Assembly (NCBI RefSeq): GCF_000967265.1
Contig: NZ_KQ033885.1
Span: 1,655,538 to 1,719,537, forward strand
Length of the DNA: 64,000 nt
From: Bifidobacterium mellis
GTDB lineage: Bacteria > Actinomycetota > Actinomycetes > Actinomycetales > Bifidobacteriaceae
Reading direction: 5' to 3'
In this document: piece after piece, positions 38,276 through 47,215 of the stretch
Position numbering within the stretch: the first letter of the stretch is position 1
How the letters are laid out: every line of letters starts with the position of its first letter
The notes under the pieces: model-generated
Told to the model about the DNA's origin: nothing
What the model saw: only the letters and a program-made list of their open reading frames with translations
The model's database searches: none
Made by a program: the position numbers and the translations under genes

Positions 38276-38722
38276 ATGACTTTCTATACGTACCAATACC
38301 TCAAGGGCGGGCAGACCAACTGGACCATGATCAGGATCATCGTGGTTGTCGTTCTGGCCCTGGCCTTCCTCTTCTTCCTATTCATGTACTCCCGCCATCG
38401 CTGGAACCATAAGTACAAAGATCTGTCCATCATCCTGGCCACCCTGCTCCTGCTGGCGGCGGCCATCCAGTACAGCGACTACACCAATCTGCGCACGGCC
38501 AGCCTGCAGAGCGGACAGCTGACCACGGTCATCGACAAGTCGGCAGCCAAGCTCAAGGTCAATCCCGAGCAGATCAGCATCAACGACACCTCGCGCAACA
38601 ACGACATGATCATCAAGACCCCCAAAGGCTACTACACCCTGGTATTCAACAGCTCCGGCTCCGAGTTCCTGCTACAGCGGGCCGACCTGTACCACCCAGA
38701 CATCACCGTGATCGGAGAGTGA
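38276..38722 (+). CDS. DUF3290-family membrane protein
   Basis: A 148-residue protein with the DUF3290 start (MTFYTYQYL), two transmembrane helices (about 19-37 and 49-63) and a soluble C-terminal domain of about 80 residues. The ATG at 38276 is chosen for the AGGAG site 6 bases upstream; a longer frame from 38198 would run through the ppa terminator. It is followed after 3 bases by a DUF421 gene, a pairing also found in lactobacilli, so the two probably form one complex. Function unknown. Confidence 0.88.
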   Translation: MTFYTYQYLKGGQTNWTMIRIIVVVVLALAFLFFLFMYSRHRWNHKYKDLSIILATLLLLAAAIQYSDYTNLRTASLQSGQLTTVIDKSAAKLKVNPEQISINDTSRNNDMIIKTPKGYYTLVFNSSGSEFLLQRADLYHPDITVIGE

Positions 38723-38725
38723 CCC

Positions 38726-39370
38726 ATGGATATCAATTTCTACGTCAACGTGGCCCTGAAGCTGATTGTCGGGCTGCTCTTCATCACCCTGCTCATCAAT
38801 GTGACCGGTAAGGGGAACCTGGCGCCCACCTCGCCCATGGACCAGCTGCAGAACTACGTCCTGGGCGGCATCATCGGCGGGGTCATCTACAGCGACAGCA
38901 TCTCAATGGCCCAGTACATTGTCATCCTGCTGATATGGGCGGCGCTGATTCTCATCACCCGGTACGCCAAGACCCACATCCACGCGGTGGGCAAGTACAT
39001 CGACGGCGAACCGGTCACCATCATCAAGAACGGCAAACTGCTGGTCCAGAACTGTCTCAAAGTCAACCTGACGGCCAAGGAGGTGGACTTCAAGCTGCGC
39101 ACCAAGGGCATCAATGACATCCGCGACGTCAAGCGGGGCATCGTCGAGCAGAACGGCGGCCTGACCATCATCTCCGAGGGCGACAAGGACGTGCGCTACC
39201 CGGTGGTCATGGACGGGCGGGTCAATCCCGACGTTCTTGACACCATGGGACGGGACGAGGACTGGCTTGACGAACAACTGGCCAAGCAGGGCATCCACAA
39301 GGTCAGCGATGTGTACATGGCCCGATACCAGAACGGCGAGTTCTACGCCGTCACCTACCAGGACCAATAG
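38726..39370 (+). CDS. DUF421-family membrane protein (YetF type)
   Basis: A 214-residue protein with three N-terminal transmembrane helices (about 5-90) and a C-terminal soluble domain (GEPVTIIKNGKLLVQNCLK... ) typical of DUF421/YetF. Residues 150-214 form an extra acidic tail. It is translated with the DUF3290 partner three bases upstream. Its Bacillus relatives are linked to spore and membrane stress, but no function can be given here. Confidence 0.9.
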   Translation: MDINFYVNVALKLIVGLLFITLLINVTGKGNLAPTSPMDQLQNYVLGGIIGGVIYSDSISMAQYIVILLIWAALILITRYAKTHIHAVGKYIDGEPVTIIKNGKLLVQNCLKVNLTAKEVDFKLRTKGINDIRDVKRGIVEQNGGLTIISEGDKDVRYPVVMDGRVNPDVLDTMGRDEDWLDEQLAKQGIHKVSDVYMARYQNGEFYAVTYQDQ

Positions 39371-39602
39371 CGCCATCCACGCATCGGGAGACAGCCTGAC
39401 GGTGACCAAGGCTCATTGAGCAGGGTCATCCGGCTTCATGTCATGCTTGATTGTTCCAGCGCTGACAGGTAAAATCCATGTCCATATTGTTTTGGCGTAG
39501 CATGTGAACGGCATTCAACGAATTCAAAGCCGACTCCAATCGGCAGTTCCGCGCTCGACGCTCCCGAGGCGTAGGCGGGTTTGAGGAGACCTGGTCGAGG
39601 CC

Positions 39603-39618
39603 CATCCCAGCGGGGATG
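39603..39618 (+). promoter_or_regulatory. small hairpin in the mntP leader
   Basis: CATCCC-AGCG-GGGATG, a 6-bp stem ending 9 bases before the AAGGA ribosome binding site of mntP. It might affect translation start. The 267-base leader (39371-39637) holds no gene. I looked for the manganese-sensing yybP-ykoY riboswitch often found here and could not match its conserved segments. Confidence 0.3.
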
Positions 39619-39637
39619 AACCCTTTCAAGGAATGCC

Positions 39638-40201
39638 GTGTTTTTGAGATTGTTGTTTATCGCTTTAGGTGTATCTTCTGACGCTTTTGCCGTCTCCATC
39701 AGCAAGGGACTGTCCGTGGACCGACTGCGGGCCCGCCATCATTGGCTGGTCGGACTTTGGTTCGGCGGATTCCAGACGCTGCTGCCCCTGCTGGGCTACT
39801 TCGCCGCCTCCATGCTGCAGGACTCCCTGGCCGCGGTGGATCACTGGATTATCTTCGGCATCCTTTCGGCCATCGGGGTCAACATGATCCGCGAGGGCGT
39901 CTATGGCGAAGAGGAGGGGGCGAACGGCGAGGAGAGCTTCTCCTGGCGGCAGATGCTTCCCGCAGCCATCGCCACCAGCATCGACTCATTCGGCGTGGGC
40001 GCAGGCCTGGCCTTGCTGGGCATCAACATCTGGCTATCCGCACTGGTCATCGGGCTGGTGACGGCTGCGGCCTCCATTCTGGGGCTGCGCATCGGATACG
40101 CGGTCGGGTCCCGCTGGCGCAAGCCTGCCAGAATCACCGGCGGCATCATTCTGATTGTCATGGGCATCCAGATCCTTCTGGACCACCTGATGAATGCCTG
40201 A
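39638..40201 (+). CDS. mntP: manganese efflux pump MntP
   Basis: A 187-residue six-helix inner-membrane protein of the MntP/YebN family, which exports excess Mn2+. The duplicated signature is intact: ALGVSSDAFAVSISKGL (about 9-25) and ATSIDSFGVGAGLALLG (about 111-127), each with the metal-binding Asp. Start GTG with AAGGA five bases upstream. The gene ends one base before the stop of the convergent membrane protein gene. Confidence 0.93.
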   Translation: MFLRLLFIALGVSSDAFAVSISKGLSVDRLRARHHWLVGLWFGGFQTLLPLLGYFAASMLQDSLAAVDHWIIFGILSAIGVNMIREGVYGEEEGANGEESFSWRQMLPAAIATSIDSFGVGAGLALLGINIWLSALVIGLVTAAASILGLRIGYAVGSRWRKPARITGGIILIVMGIQILLDHLMNA

Positions 40202-40202
40202 C

Positions 40203-40865
40203 TCAGAATGTCGTCTGCAAAACCATGGCGGCCAGAACCATGATGGATCCGGCCAGAAGAACCGACATCAGCGCCAGACCAACGGCCCCACGCCGATCAG
40301 CTGCCTCCTGGGCCCAACGGTAACCCGAGGTCATGAGCCCGACCAGCAGCAGCAAGGCCACAAGCACCACCAGAATCGGCATCAGGTCAGGATACAGGCT
40401 TCTGACCAGCTCCGGCAGAAAGACCCACCCCGAGGCGGCCACAGCGGTCACCCCGCCCATGGCGGTTGCGGAAATGCCACGGATGACCATCCGCCGGTCC
40501 CGACGCAGCATCTGACGAACAAACATAAATACAGCCAGGAGGGCCAGCAGGAATGCCGCAGTCGACAGCCAGGCCCAGAGGGCACCAGGCCCCTGCACGA
40601 CCAGGGCCGGCACCAAAGAGACCAAGGCCAGCAGACCGAACACGGCTCGGTCAGGACCGGGTCGGATACCCCGGCCAACCAGGGGCCAAGAGACCAGCAT
40701 GGCCAATGCCAGCACCAGAACCAAAACGGTCTGCACCCATCGAGCGACCCGGGGCTCGGCCAACAAGCCCGTCGCCACGGCCGGCAGAATCAGGGCCGCC
40801 AGAGCCAGCAACTGCGTCAGGGCGGGCGCGCGTCCATCCCGGGTTTCTTTTACGGTCTGCGCCAT
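40203..40865 (-). CDS. integral membrane protein of unknown function
   Basis: A 220-residue, very hydrophobic protein with about six predicted transmembrane helices (first at about 20-37), short loops and a charged N-terminus. No motif recognised. The ATG at 40865 follows AGGAGG by 4 bases, so it is preferred over the longer frame to 40898. It is divergent from glnR and convergent with mntP. Confidence 0.8.
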   Translation of the reverse strand: MAQTVKETRDGRAPALTQLLALAALILPAVATGLLAEPRVARWVQTVLVLVLALAMLVSWPLVGRGIRPGPDRAVFGLLALVSLVPALVVQGPGALWAWLSTAAFLLALLAVFMFVRQMLRRDRRMVIRGISATAMGGVTAVAASGWVFLPELVRSLYPDLMPILVVLVALLLLVGLMTSGYRWAQEAADRRGAVGLALMSVLLAGSIMVLAAMVLQTTF

Positions 40866-41028
40866 GGGTCCTCCTGCCTGTCCCCGTCGGGGAGCCATAC
40901 GTCACATCCTAGGGCAAGGCCATCCTGTGAACTCGGAGCCCCTGTGACGGGCCGATTGTACAATGATGACGACTGTTCAACGAATCCACCCCCGCTATGG
41001 ACGAACGGACAGGGAAGAAGGTACCCCC

Positions 41029-41859
41029 GTGACGGATCTGACCTTGATGACCTGCGCCGAGGACCCGGCATCGGTTCTGCCAGCCTTGGCGCTGCTCTCC
41101 CATCGAGTGCGCGTCCTGCCCCTGGATGCCGCCTCCCTGGTAAGAATGCCCGAGGACACCGTGCTGCTGATTGACGCCAGCGACGACCTGGCCGAGGCCA
41201 AGACCCTCTGCAACCTGACCCGGGCCTCGGGTCTGTCCACGCCCATCATCCTGATTCTGAGCGAGGGCGGCTTCACTGTGGTCAATGCCGGCTGGGGCGT
41301 GGCCGACGTCATCATTCAGTCCGCATCCCCGGCCGAGGTCGAGGCCCGGCTGCGACTGGTCTGCCAGCGCGTGACCCCGACACGCAAGCCTGATGCCCAG
41401 CCGGAAGAGGCGGAAGACCAGGTGCCCACCGGTCAGGTCCGCTCGGGCGATCTGGTCGTGGACACCGAGAGCTACACGGCCCGAATCCACGGCCGTCCCA
41501 TCAACCTGGCCTACAAGGAGTTCGAGCTGCTCAAATACCTGGTTCAGCATCCCGGCAGGGTCTTCACCAGGGCGCAGCTCCTCCAAGAGGTCTGGGGCTA
41601 TGACTATTACGGCGGCACCAGAACGGTGGATGTGCACGTGCGGCGGCTCAGGGCCAAGCTGGGCAGCGAGTACGAGCACCTGATCGGCACGGTCCGCAAT
41701 GTGGGCTACCGGTTCGACCCGCCCTCCTCGGCAAGGACGACCTCAGTGCCCAAACCGGAGCCGGATGCCGGGGCCAATCCAGACCCAGCCGAGCAAAAGG
41801 ACAGCCGGACCGAACAACCCCAGGATTCCAAGAAGAAGAAAACCGATCATAGTGACTGA
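41029..41859 (+). CDS. glnR: GlnR-type atypical response regulator
   Basis: A 276-residue regulator. The receiver domain (1-115) has VLLIDA with Asp49 where a phospho-acceptor would be, but it lacks other acidic pocket residues, as in actinobacterial GlnR, which works without a kinase. The C-terminal OmpR-type winged helix (about 140-240: NLAYKEFELLKYLVQHPGRVFTR, then RTVDVHVRRLRAKLG, GTVRNVGYRF) is nearly the same as in Streptomyces GlnR. A charged Pro/Glu/Lys tail of about 35 residues ends the protein. The GTG at 41029 fits the family start. GlnR controls nitrogen-assimilation genes; the targets here are unknown. It overlaps nth by 8 bases. Confidence 0.85.
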   Translation: MTDLTLMTCAEDPASVLPALALLSHRVRVLPLDAASLVRMPEDTVLLIDASDDLAEAKTLCNLTRASGLSTPIILILSEGGFTVVNAGWGVADVIIQSASPAEVEARLRLVCQRVTPTRKPDAQPEEAEDQVPTGQVRSGDLVVDTESYTARIHGRPINLAYKEFELLKYLVQHPGRVFTRAQLLQEVWGYDYYGGTRTVDVHVRRLRAKLGSEYEHLIGTVRNVGYRFDPPSSARTTSVPKPEPDAGANPDPAEQKDSRTEQPQDSKKKKTDHSD

Positions 41860-42568
41860 TGCATCATCAAATCGAAAGCGCCCCCAGGGCAGGGAAAGCA
41901 AGGCCCGGCGCCTGGCCCGCATGCACGAGGAATACCGCATCCTCTGCCAGGTCTTCCCCGAGGCGGTCTGCGCCCTGCACTTCCGCAACCCCTTCGAACT
42001 GCTGGTGGCCACGGTCCTGAGCGCCCAGACCACCGACAAGCGGGTCAACTCGGTGACCCCCGAACTCTTCGAGCGCTACCCCGACCCCGCAACCATGGCC
42101 CAGGCCCAGCCTGCCGAACTGGAGGCCATCATCCACCCGGTGGGCTTCTACCATGCCAAGGCCCGCCACCTCTTGGGGCTCTCCCTCATGCTGACCGAAG
42201 ACTACGGCGGCAAGGTCCCCCAGACCATGGAGGAGCTGACCAGCCTGCCCGGCGTGGGGCGCAAGACCGCCAACGTGGTCCTGGGCAATGCCTTCAACAT
42301 CCCCGGATTCCCGGTGGACACCCACGTCACCCGGGTCACCGGCCGTCTGCGCTGGCGGACCGACTGGCGCAGCGTCCACCCTGATCCGGTGAAGATCGAG
42401 CATGAGATCTGCGACTGCTTCCCGCCCGAGGACTGGACCAATCTGTCGCATAGGCTGATTCTGCACGGCCGGGCCACCTGCCACGCCCGCAAGCCCGACT
42501 GCCTCCACTGCCCGTTGGCCGAAACATGTCCCAGCGCCGAGATCCTTGCCGGACCGTCCTCTCGGTAG
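41852..42568 (+). CDS. nth: endonuclease III (DNA glycosylase/AP lyase)
   Basis: A 238-residue base-excision repair enzyme for oxidised pyrimidines. The helix-hairpin-helix LPGVGRKTANVVL carries catalytic Lys138; the catalytic Asp is Asp156 (FPVDTHV); and Cys210, 217, 220 and 226 (spacing C-x6-C-x2-C-x5-C) bind the 4Fe-4S cluster. The GTG at 41852 overlaps the end of glnR by 8 bases, so the two are co-translated, an arrangement also found in other bifidobacteria as far as I recall. A 20-residue basic N-terminal extension is present. Confidence 0.95.
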   Translation: MTDASSNRKRPQGRESKARRLARMHEEYRILCQVFPEAVCALHFRNPFELLVATVLSAQTTDKRVNSVTPELFERYPDPATMAQAQPAELEAIIHPVGFYHAKARHLLGLSLMLTEDYGGKVPQTMEELTSLPGVGRKTANVVLGNAFNIPGFPVDTHVTRVTGRLRWRTDWRSVHPDPVKIEHEICDCFPPEDWTNLSHRLILHGRATCHARKPDCLHCPLAETCPSAEILAGPSSR

Positions 42569-42578
42569 AATCAAGACC

Positions 42579-44111
42579 ATGGCACGCGGCAGACACAAAC
42601 GAATCAGATCCGGAATCATCTTTTTCCTGGTACTGGCGGTCCTGACCGCAGGCACCTACATGGCCTGGCCGCTGGTGACGGGCCAAGGAGGCTGGCGGCT
42701 GCCCTGGGCCCAGGAGGGTTCAGGCCGAATCGTGCGCATCCGGGCCCGCCAGGCCCCCGTCTCCCTGGACATCCGCACCGAGCCAGGACGCGCCACTGAC
42801 CAGGCCCTGATGGGCAACGTCTACCAGACCCTGACCAGGCCCGACGCCAAAGGTCGGCCGACGCCCGGCCTGGCCCAGAACTGGGAGGTCTCCGCAAACG
42901 GCCTGCTCTACACCTTCCATCTGCGCGATGACGCCCGCTTCGCCGACGGACGCCGCCTGACCTCGGAGGATGCCCTCTGGTCCCTGCACCAGATCATCGA
43001 CCACCAGTACCAGGGCCATCGGGACCTGGACGGACTGGCCAGGGTCACCAACCCCGATGATGCCACACTGGTGATCGGCCTGAAGAGCCCGAACGCCAGG
43101 CTGCTGACCGCCCTGAGCGGTCGGGCGGGCATAGTCTACGACCGCCAGGCCCGGGTCAACTATTCGACTCGATCAGCCGGTTCAGGCCCCTACCAGGTGG
43201 ATGACTGGCAACCGGGCACAAGCCTGACCCTGACTGCCAACAAATCCTACCGAGGCCCGGACAAGCCCGCCATCGGCAAGGTGATCTTCACCTATACCGG
43301 CAGCCCGCAGGAGACCATCAAGGATCTGGACCAGGGACACCTGGACGCTGTAGTGGACATGGATTCCGCAACCGCCGCACAGGCCCACAAGGCACCGACC
43401 GCCACGCCCAGCACAGACAATGTGGTCCTGGCCTTCAACAACATAGCAACCAGCCCGCTGTCCGACCAGCATATGCGCGAGGCCGTCCGCTACGCCCTGG
43501 ATCGAGAAGCCATTGCCAAACTGGAGGGAGGCGGAGCCAAGGCCCTGGGCGGACCACTCAACCAGCTGAGCCCCGGCTACGATCCTGACCTGCAGGCCTT
43601 CCCCTTCGACCGGGCCCAGGCGATTCATCGGTCCTCCTACTACCGCCCCTCCTTCTTTAAGAACGGTCTGCGTCTGGTCTATCCCCGCGAATTCGGCAGC
43701 CAGGTGGGCGAGCTGATGCGCACACAGCTCAAGGCAGCAGGCATCCCCACCCAGGTCTCCATGGTGGATCAGCCCACCTTCCGCGACCAGGTGCTCAACC
43801 GCCGCGACTACGACATGGCCCTGATGGTCATGGACAATGATGAAATCGACCGCTTCGCCGACCCCGACTCAACCATGCTCTTCGACAATGTCGATGTTCA
43901 GAATTCCTGGAAGCAGGTGACGGACTGCACCGACCAGAACACCTATGCCGAACGACTGAAGGCCTTTGCCCGACAGGTCAGCGACCTCTCCCCCAGCGAC
44001 TGGCTGTATCAGCGCACGCCCCTGGTCCTCACCGCCCCCCGCCTGAAGGGCATGCCCAGCTCTCTGTTGGACCGCTACCTGCCCCTGTGGAACCTGCGCA
44101 TCCAAGGGTGA
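42579..44111 (+). CDS. membrane-anchored family 5 solute-binding protein
   Basis: A 510-residue protein of the peptide/nickel binding-protein family (SBP_bac_5). Instead of a lipobox it has an uncleaved-looking N-terminal transmembrane helix (about 10-32). The body has LMGNVYQTLTRPDAKGRPTPGLAQNWEVS and the family signature FHLRDDARFADGRRLTSEDALWSL. No permease or ATPase gene is adjacent, so it may serve a transporter encoded elsewhere or have another role. It starts 10 bases after nth, probably in the same operon. Confidence 0.85.
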   Translation: MARGRHKRIRSGIIFFLVLAVLTAGTYMAWPLVTGQGGWRLPWAQEGSGRIVRIRARQAPVSLDIRTEPGRATDQALMGNVYQTLTRPDAKGRPTPGLAQNWEVSANGLLYTFHLRDDARFADGRRLTSEDALWSLHQIIDHQYQGHRDLDGLARVTNPDDATLVIGLKSPNARLLTALSGRAGIVYDRQARVNYSTRSAGSGPYQVDDWQPGTSLTLTANKSYRGPDKPAIGKVIFTYTGSPQETIKDLDQGHLDAVVDMDSATAAQAHKAPTATPSTDNVVLAFNNIATSPLSDQHMREAVRYALDREAIAKLEGGGAKALGGPLNQLSPGYDPDLQAFPFDRAQAIHRSSYYRPSFFKNGLRLVYPREFGSQVGELMRTQLKAAGIPTQVSMVDQPTFRDQVLNRRDYDMALMVMDNDEIDRFADPDSTMLFDNVDVQNSWKQVTDCTDQNTYAERLKAFARQVSDLSPSDWLYQRTPLVLTAPRLKGMPSSLLDRYLPLWNLRIQG

Positions 44112-44155
44112 AAAGGCCGGCACCCCTTGTCACTGTTCGTCCATAAAATGCTGGT

Positions 44156-46897
44156 ATGTCTGCTGAACACCAAGGAATCGTCAATGCCCATCTGACCCCC
44201 CTGCCCGACAGGGTGGGCGTGGATGGCCTGGAGGAAAAGTGGTGCCGCGACTGGGATGAGTCCGGCGTCTACCGCTTCCGCAACACCCGCGAGCGCTCCG
44301 GTGTCTACTCCATCGACACCCCGCCGCCCACGGTTTCGGGGCATTTGCACGTCGGACACGTCTTCTCGTACACCCATACCGACGTGATCGCCCGGTTCAA
44401 GCGGATGCAGGGCTACGACGTCTTCTACCCCATGGGCTGGGACGACAACGGCCTGCCCACCGAGCGGCGGGTCCAGAACTATTACGGTGTCCGCGTGGAC
44501 ACCTCGCTCAAGTACGATCCGGACTTCAAACCCCCCTTCCATGGGACCAAGGGCAAGAAGATCAGCGCCAAGGACCAGGTGCCCGTCTCCCGTCAGAACT
44601 TCATCGAACTGTGCGAGGAACTGACCGCCGAGGACGAGAAGCTCTTCGAGCAGCTCTGGCGGTCGCTGGGCCTGTCGGTGGACTGGTCGCAGACCTACCA
44701 CACCATCGGCGAGCATCCCCGCCGTGTGGCACAGAAGGCTTTCCTGCGGAACCTGGCCAGGGGCGAAGCCTACCAGAAGGAGGCCCCCGGGCTCTGGGAC
44801 GTGACCTTCCAGACCGCCGTGGCCCAGGCCGAGCTGGAGTCGCGCGAGTACGACGGCTTCTACCACAGGGTGGCCTTCCGGTTTGCGGACGGCACGCCGA
44901 TATACATCGAGACCACCAGGCCTGAGCTGCTGGCGGCCTGTGGAGCCCTGATCGCCCACCCGGATGACAAGCGCTACCAGAAGTATTTCGGGCAGAAGGT
45001 CTACTCCCCCCTGTTCAAGGTGGAGGTGCCCATCCTGGCCCATCCCGCCGCCGAGATGGACAAGGGCGCCGGCATCGCCATGTGCTGCACCTTCGGCGAC
45101 GTGACCGACGTGCAGTGGTGGCGGGATCTGAACCTGCCCACCAGGTCCATCATCCAGCGCAACGGACGAATCGTCATGGACGTGCCGGACTGGATCACCG
45201 ATGAGGGCGGACGGCGCATTTTCGAGCAGACCGAGGGCAAGACCACCTTCTCAGCCCGCAAGATCATCGTGGATGCCCTGCGCGAGTCCGGCGACTTGGA
45301 CGGCGAGCCCAAGCCCACCAAGCGCATGACCAACTTCTACGAGAAGGGCGACAAGCCCCTGGAGATCGTCACCTCCCGCCAGTGGTACCTGCGCAACGGC
45401 GGCACCGACCAGAAACTGAACCAGGAGTTGCTGGAGCGCGGCAAGGAGCTCAACTTCCACCCGGACTTCATGCGGGTGCGCTACAACAACTGGGTCGAGG
45501 GCCTGAACGGCGACTGGCTGATCTCCCGGCAGCGCTTCTTCGGAGTCCCCTTCCCCCTCTGGTATCCGGTCAAGGAGAACGGCGAGACCGACTACGCCCA
45601 TCCCATCACCCCGGCCGAGGACAGGCTCCCCATCGATCCCAGCACTGATGTGCCCGAGGGCTTCGAGGAATCCCAGCGCGACCAGCCTGGCGGCTTCACG
45701 GCCGAGAAGGACATCATGGACACCTGGGCCACCAGCTCCCTGACCCCCCAGATCGTGACCCACTGGGCCGAGCCGGGCGAACAGGACCAGGCCCTCTTCA
45801 AGGCCACCTTCCCCATGGACCTGCGCCCCCAGGGCCAGGACATCATCCGCACCTGGCTCTTCAGCTCCATGGACCGCGCCCACCTGGAGAACGGCTGCCT
45901 GCCCTGGAGCGACACCACCCTGTCGGGGTGGATCCTGGATCCGGACCACAAGAAGATGAGCAAGTCCAAGGGCAATGTGGTGGTGCCGGACGAACCCATC
46001 AAGAAGTATGGCGCCGATGCCGTGCGCTACTGGGCATCCTGCGCCCGGCTGGGCCTGGATGCCACCTACGATGAGGGGCAGATGAAGATCGGCCGCCGCC
46101 TGGCCGTCAAGCTCCTCAACGCCGTCAAGTTCGCCCTGGCCATCGGTCGGGAGGATGAGAACCATAAGGTCACCCGGTCAGCGGAGGTCACCTGGAACCC
46201 CGCTGACGTCACGGTCCCGTTGGATCGCGCGGTCCTGGCCGGCCTTGCCCAGGTGATCGACCAAGCCACCAAGGCCCTCGAAGCCTATGAGCACTCCAAG
46301 GCCCTGGAGGCGACCGAATCCTTCTTCTGGGACTTCTGCGACAACTACATTGAGCTGGCCAAGAACCGGGCCTATGGGACCGCGGATGCCACCGGCAGGA
46401 CCCCTGACGAGGCCCAGGTGCTGAGCGCCCGCACAACCCTGGGGCTGGTCCTGGATGCTCTGGATCGTCTCCTGGCACCCTTCCTGCCCTTCGCCACCGA
46501 AGAGGCCTGGCAGTGGATGCACCAGGGGGACGGATCGGTCCACCGCGCCTCCTGGCCACGTCCGGAATCCTACCGGGCAGCTGCCCAGGGCCAGGATCCG
46601 GCTCTTTTGGCCTGGGCAGGTACGGCCTTGGCCTCCCTGCGGCGGATCAAGTCCGAGGCCAAGGTCTCCATGAAGACCCCCATCCTCTCAGCCTCCTTGA
46701 GCGTGGCGCCGGAGGGCCTGGAAGCCGTCAAGGCCGCCCTGGACGACATAGCCGAAGCGGGCAGGGTCACCGGAGATCTGGATCTGGTCGAGGAGACCGC
46801 TCAGTCCGAAGCGACGGGAGCCGGCGAGGATGAGGCGGGCATCCGTGTGACCACCAGCCAGCTGGGCGAGCCCCCCGCCAAGAAGCCTCGCAAGTAG
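44156..46897 (+). CDS. valS: valyl-tRNA synthetase
   Basis: A 913-residue class I synthetase that charges tRNA-Val. HIGH motif HVGH at 65-68, KMSKS at 600-604, an editing (CP1) domain at about 240-400, and a C-terminal anticodon-binding domain (about 680-840). It ends in a Glu/Ala-rich segment and a Lys-rich tail, with no obvious coiled-coil arm. The leader is only 44 bases long and contains no T-box. Its mRNA ends at a strong terminator. Confidence 0.97.
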   Translation: MSAEHQGIVNAHLTPLPDRVGVDGLEEKWCRDWDESGVYRFRNTRERSGVYSIDTPPPTVSGHLHVGHVFSYTHTDVIARFKRMQGYDVFYPMGWDDNGLPTERRVQNYYGVRVDTSLKYDPDFKPPFHGTKGKKISAKDQVPVSRQNFIELCEELTAEDEKLFEQLWRSLGLSVDWSQTYHTIGEHPRRVAQKAFLRNLARGEAYQKEAPGLWDVTFQTAVAQAELESREYDGFYHRVAFRFADGTPIYIETTRPELLAACGALIAHPDDKRYQKYFGQKVYSPLFKVEVPILAHPAAEMDKGAGIAMCCTFGDVTDVQWWRDLNLPTRSIIQRNGRIVMDVPDWITDEGGRRIFEQTEGKTTFSARKIIVDALRESGDLDGEPKPTKRMTNFYEKGDKPLEIVTSRQWYLRNGGTDQKLNQELLERGKELNFHPDFMRVRYNNWVEGLNGDWLISRQRFFGVPFPLWYPVKENGETDYAHPITPAEDRLPIDPSTDVPEGFEESQRDQPGGFTAEKDIMDTWATSSLTPQIVTHWAEPGEQDQALFKATFPMDLRPQGQDIIRTWLFSSMDRAHLENGCLPWSDTTLSGWILDPDHKKMSKSKGNVVVPDEPIKKYGADAVRYWASCARLGLDATYDEGQMKIGRRLAVKLLNAVKFALAIGREDENHKVTRSAEVTWNPADVTVPLDRAVLAGLAQVIDQATKALEAYEHSKALEATESFFWDFCDNYIELAKNRAYGTADATGRTPDEAQVLSARTTLGLVLDALDRLLAPFLPFATEEAWQWMHQGDGSVHRASWPRPESYRAAAQGQDPALLAWAGTALASLRRIKSEAKVSMKTPILSASLSVAPEGLEAVKAALDDIAEAGRVTGDLDLVEETAQSEATGAGEDEAGIRVTTSQLGEPPAKKPRK

Positions 46898-46916
46898 GCT
46901 TCACAATTCCCAATGC

Positions 46917-46956
46917 AACCGGCGCGGTTCAGCCATAGGCACCGCCCCGGTTTTTT
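46917..46956 (+). terminator. rho-independent terminator of valS
   Basis: A 12-position stem AACCGG.GCGGT / ACCGC.CCGGTT with a 12-base loop, followed by TTTTTT. Confidence 0.92.
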
Positions 46957-47215
46957 ATCGGAGTCACTGGTGACAACGGCAATCCGCAATGCCAATCGAA
47001 CCACCGTCGCTCATACAAAAAGTGCGGCTTCCACAATCAACGGCATGCCTCTTGCAACGAATTTGTCCTGCAAGGGCCTGATCACGACACTATGAACTGC
47101 TCGAAGATTGCAATGCTACAGTAGAAGTTATAGAGGGACTTTATTTTAGTGTGCACCGACGCAGATTTTGGGGCTACGACCTGGGGAATCGGCACGCTTG
47201 GGGAGGAAGAATCGA

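Noticed and set aside
39371-39637. yybP-ykoY manganese riboswitch in the mntP leader
   Set aside because: The leader is long enough and the gene is right, but I could not find the conserved paired loops of that riboswitch; only a small hairpin is visible.
39436-39705. Minus-strand frame of 89 codons overlapping the mntP start
   Set aside because: It begins inside mntP and has no ribosome binding site or recognisable domain.
44112-44155. T-box leader before valS
   Set aside because: Only 44 bases separate the genes, and no T-box core or antiterminator is present.
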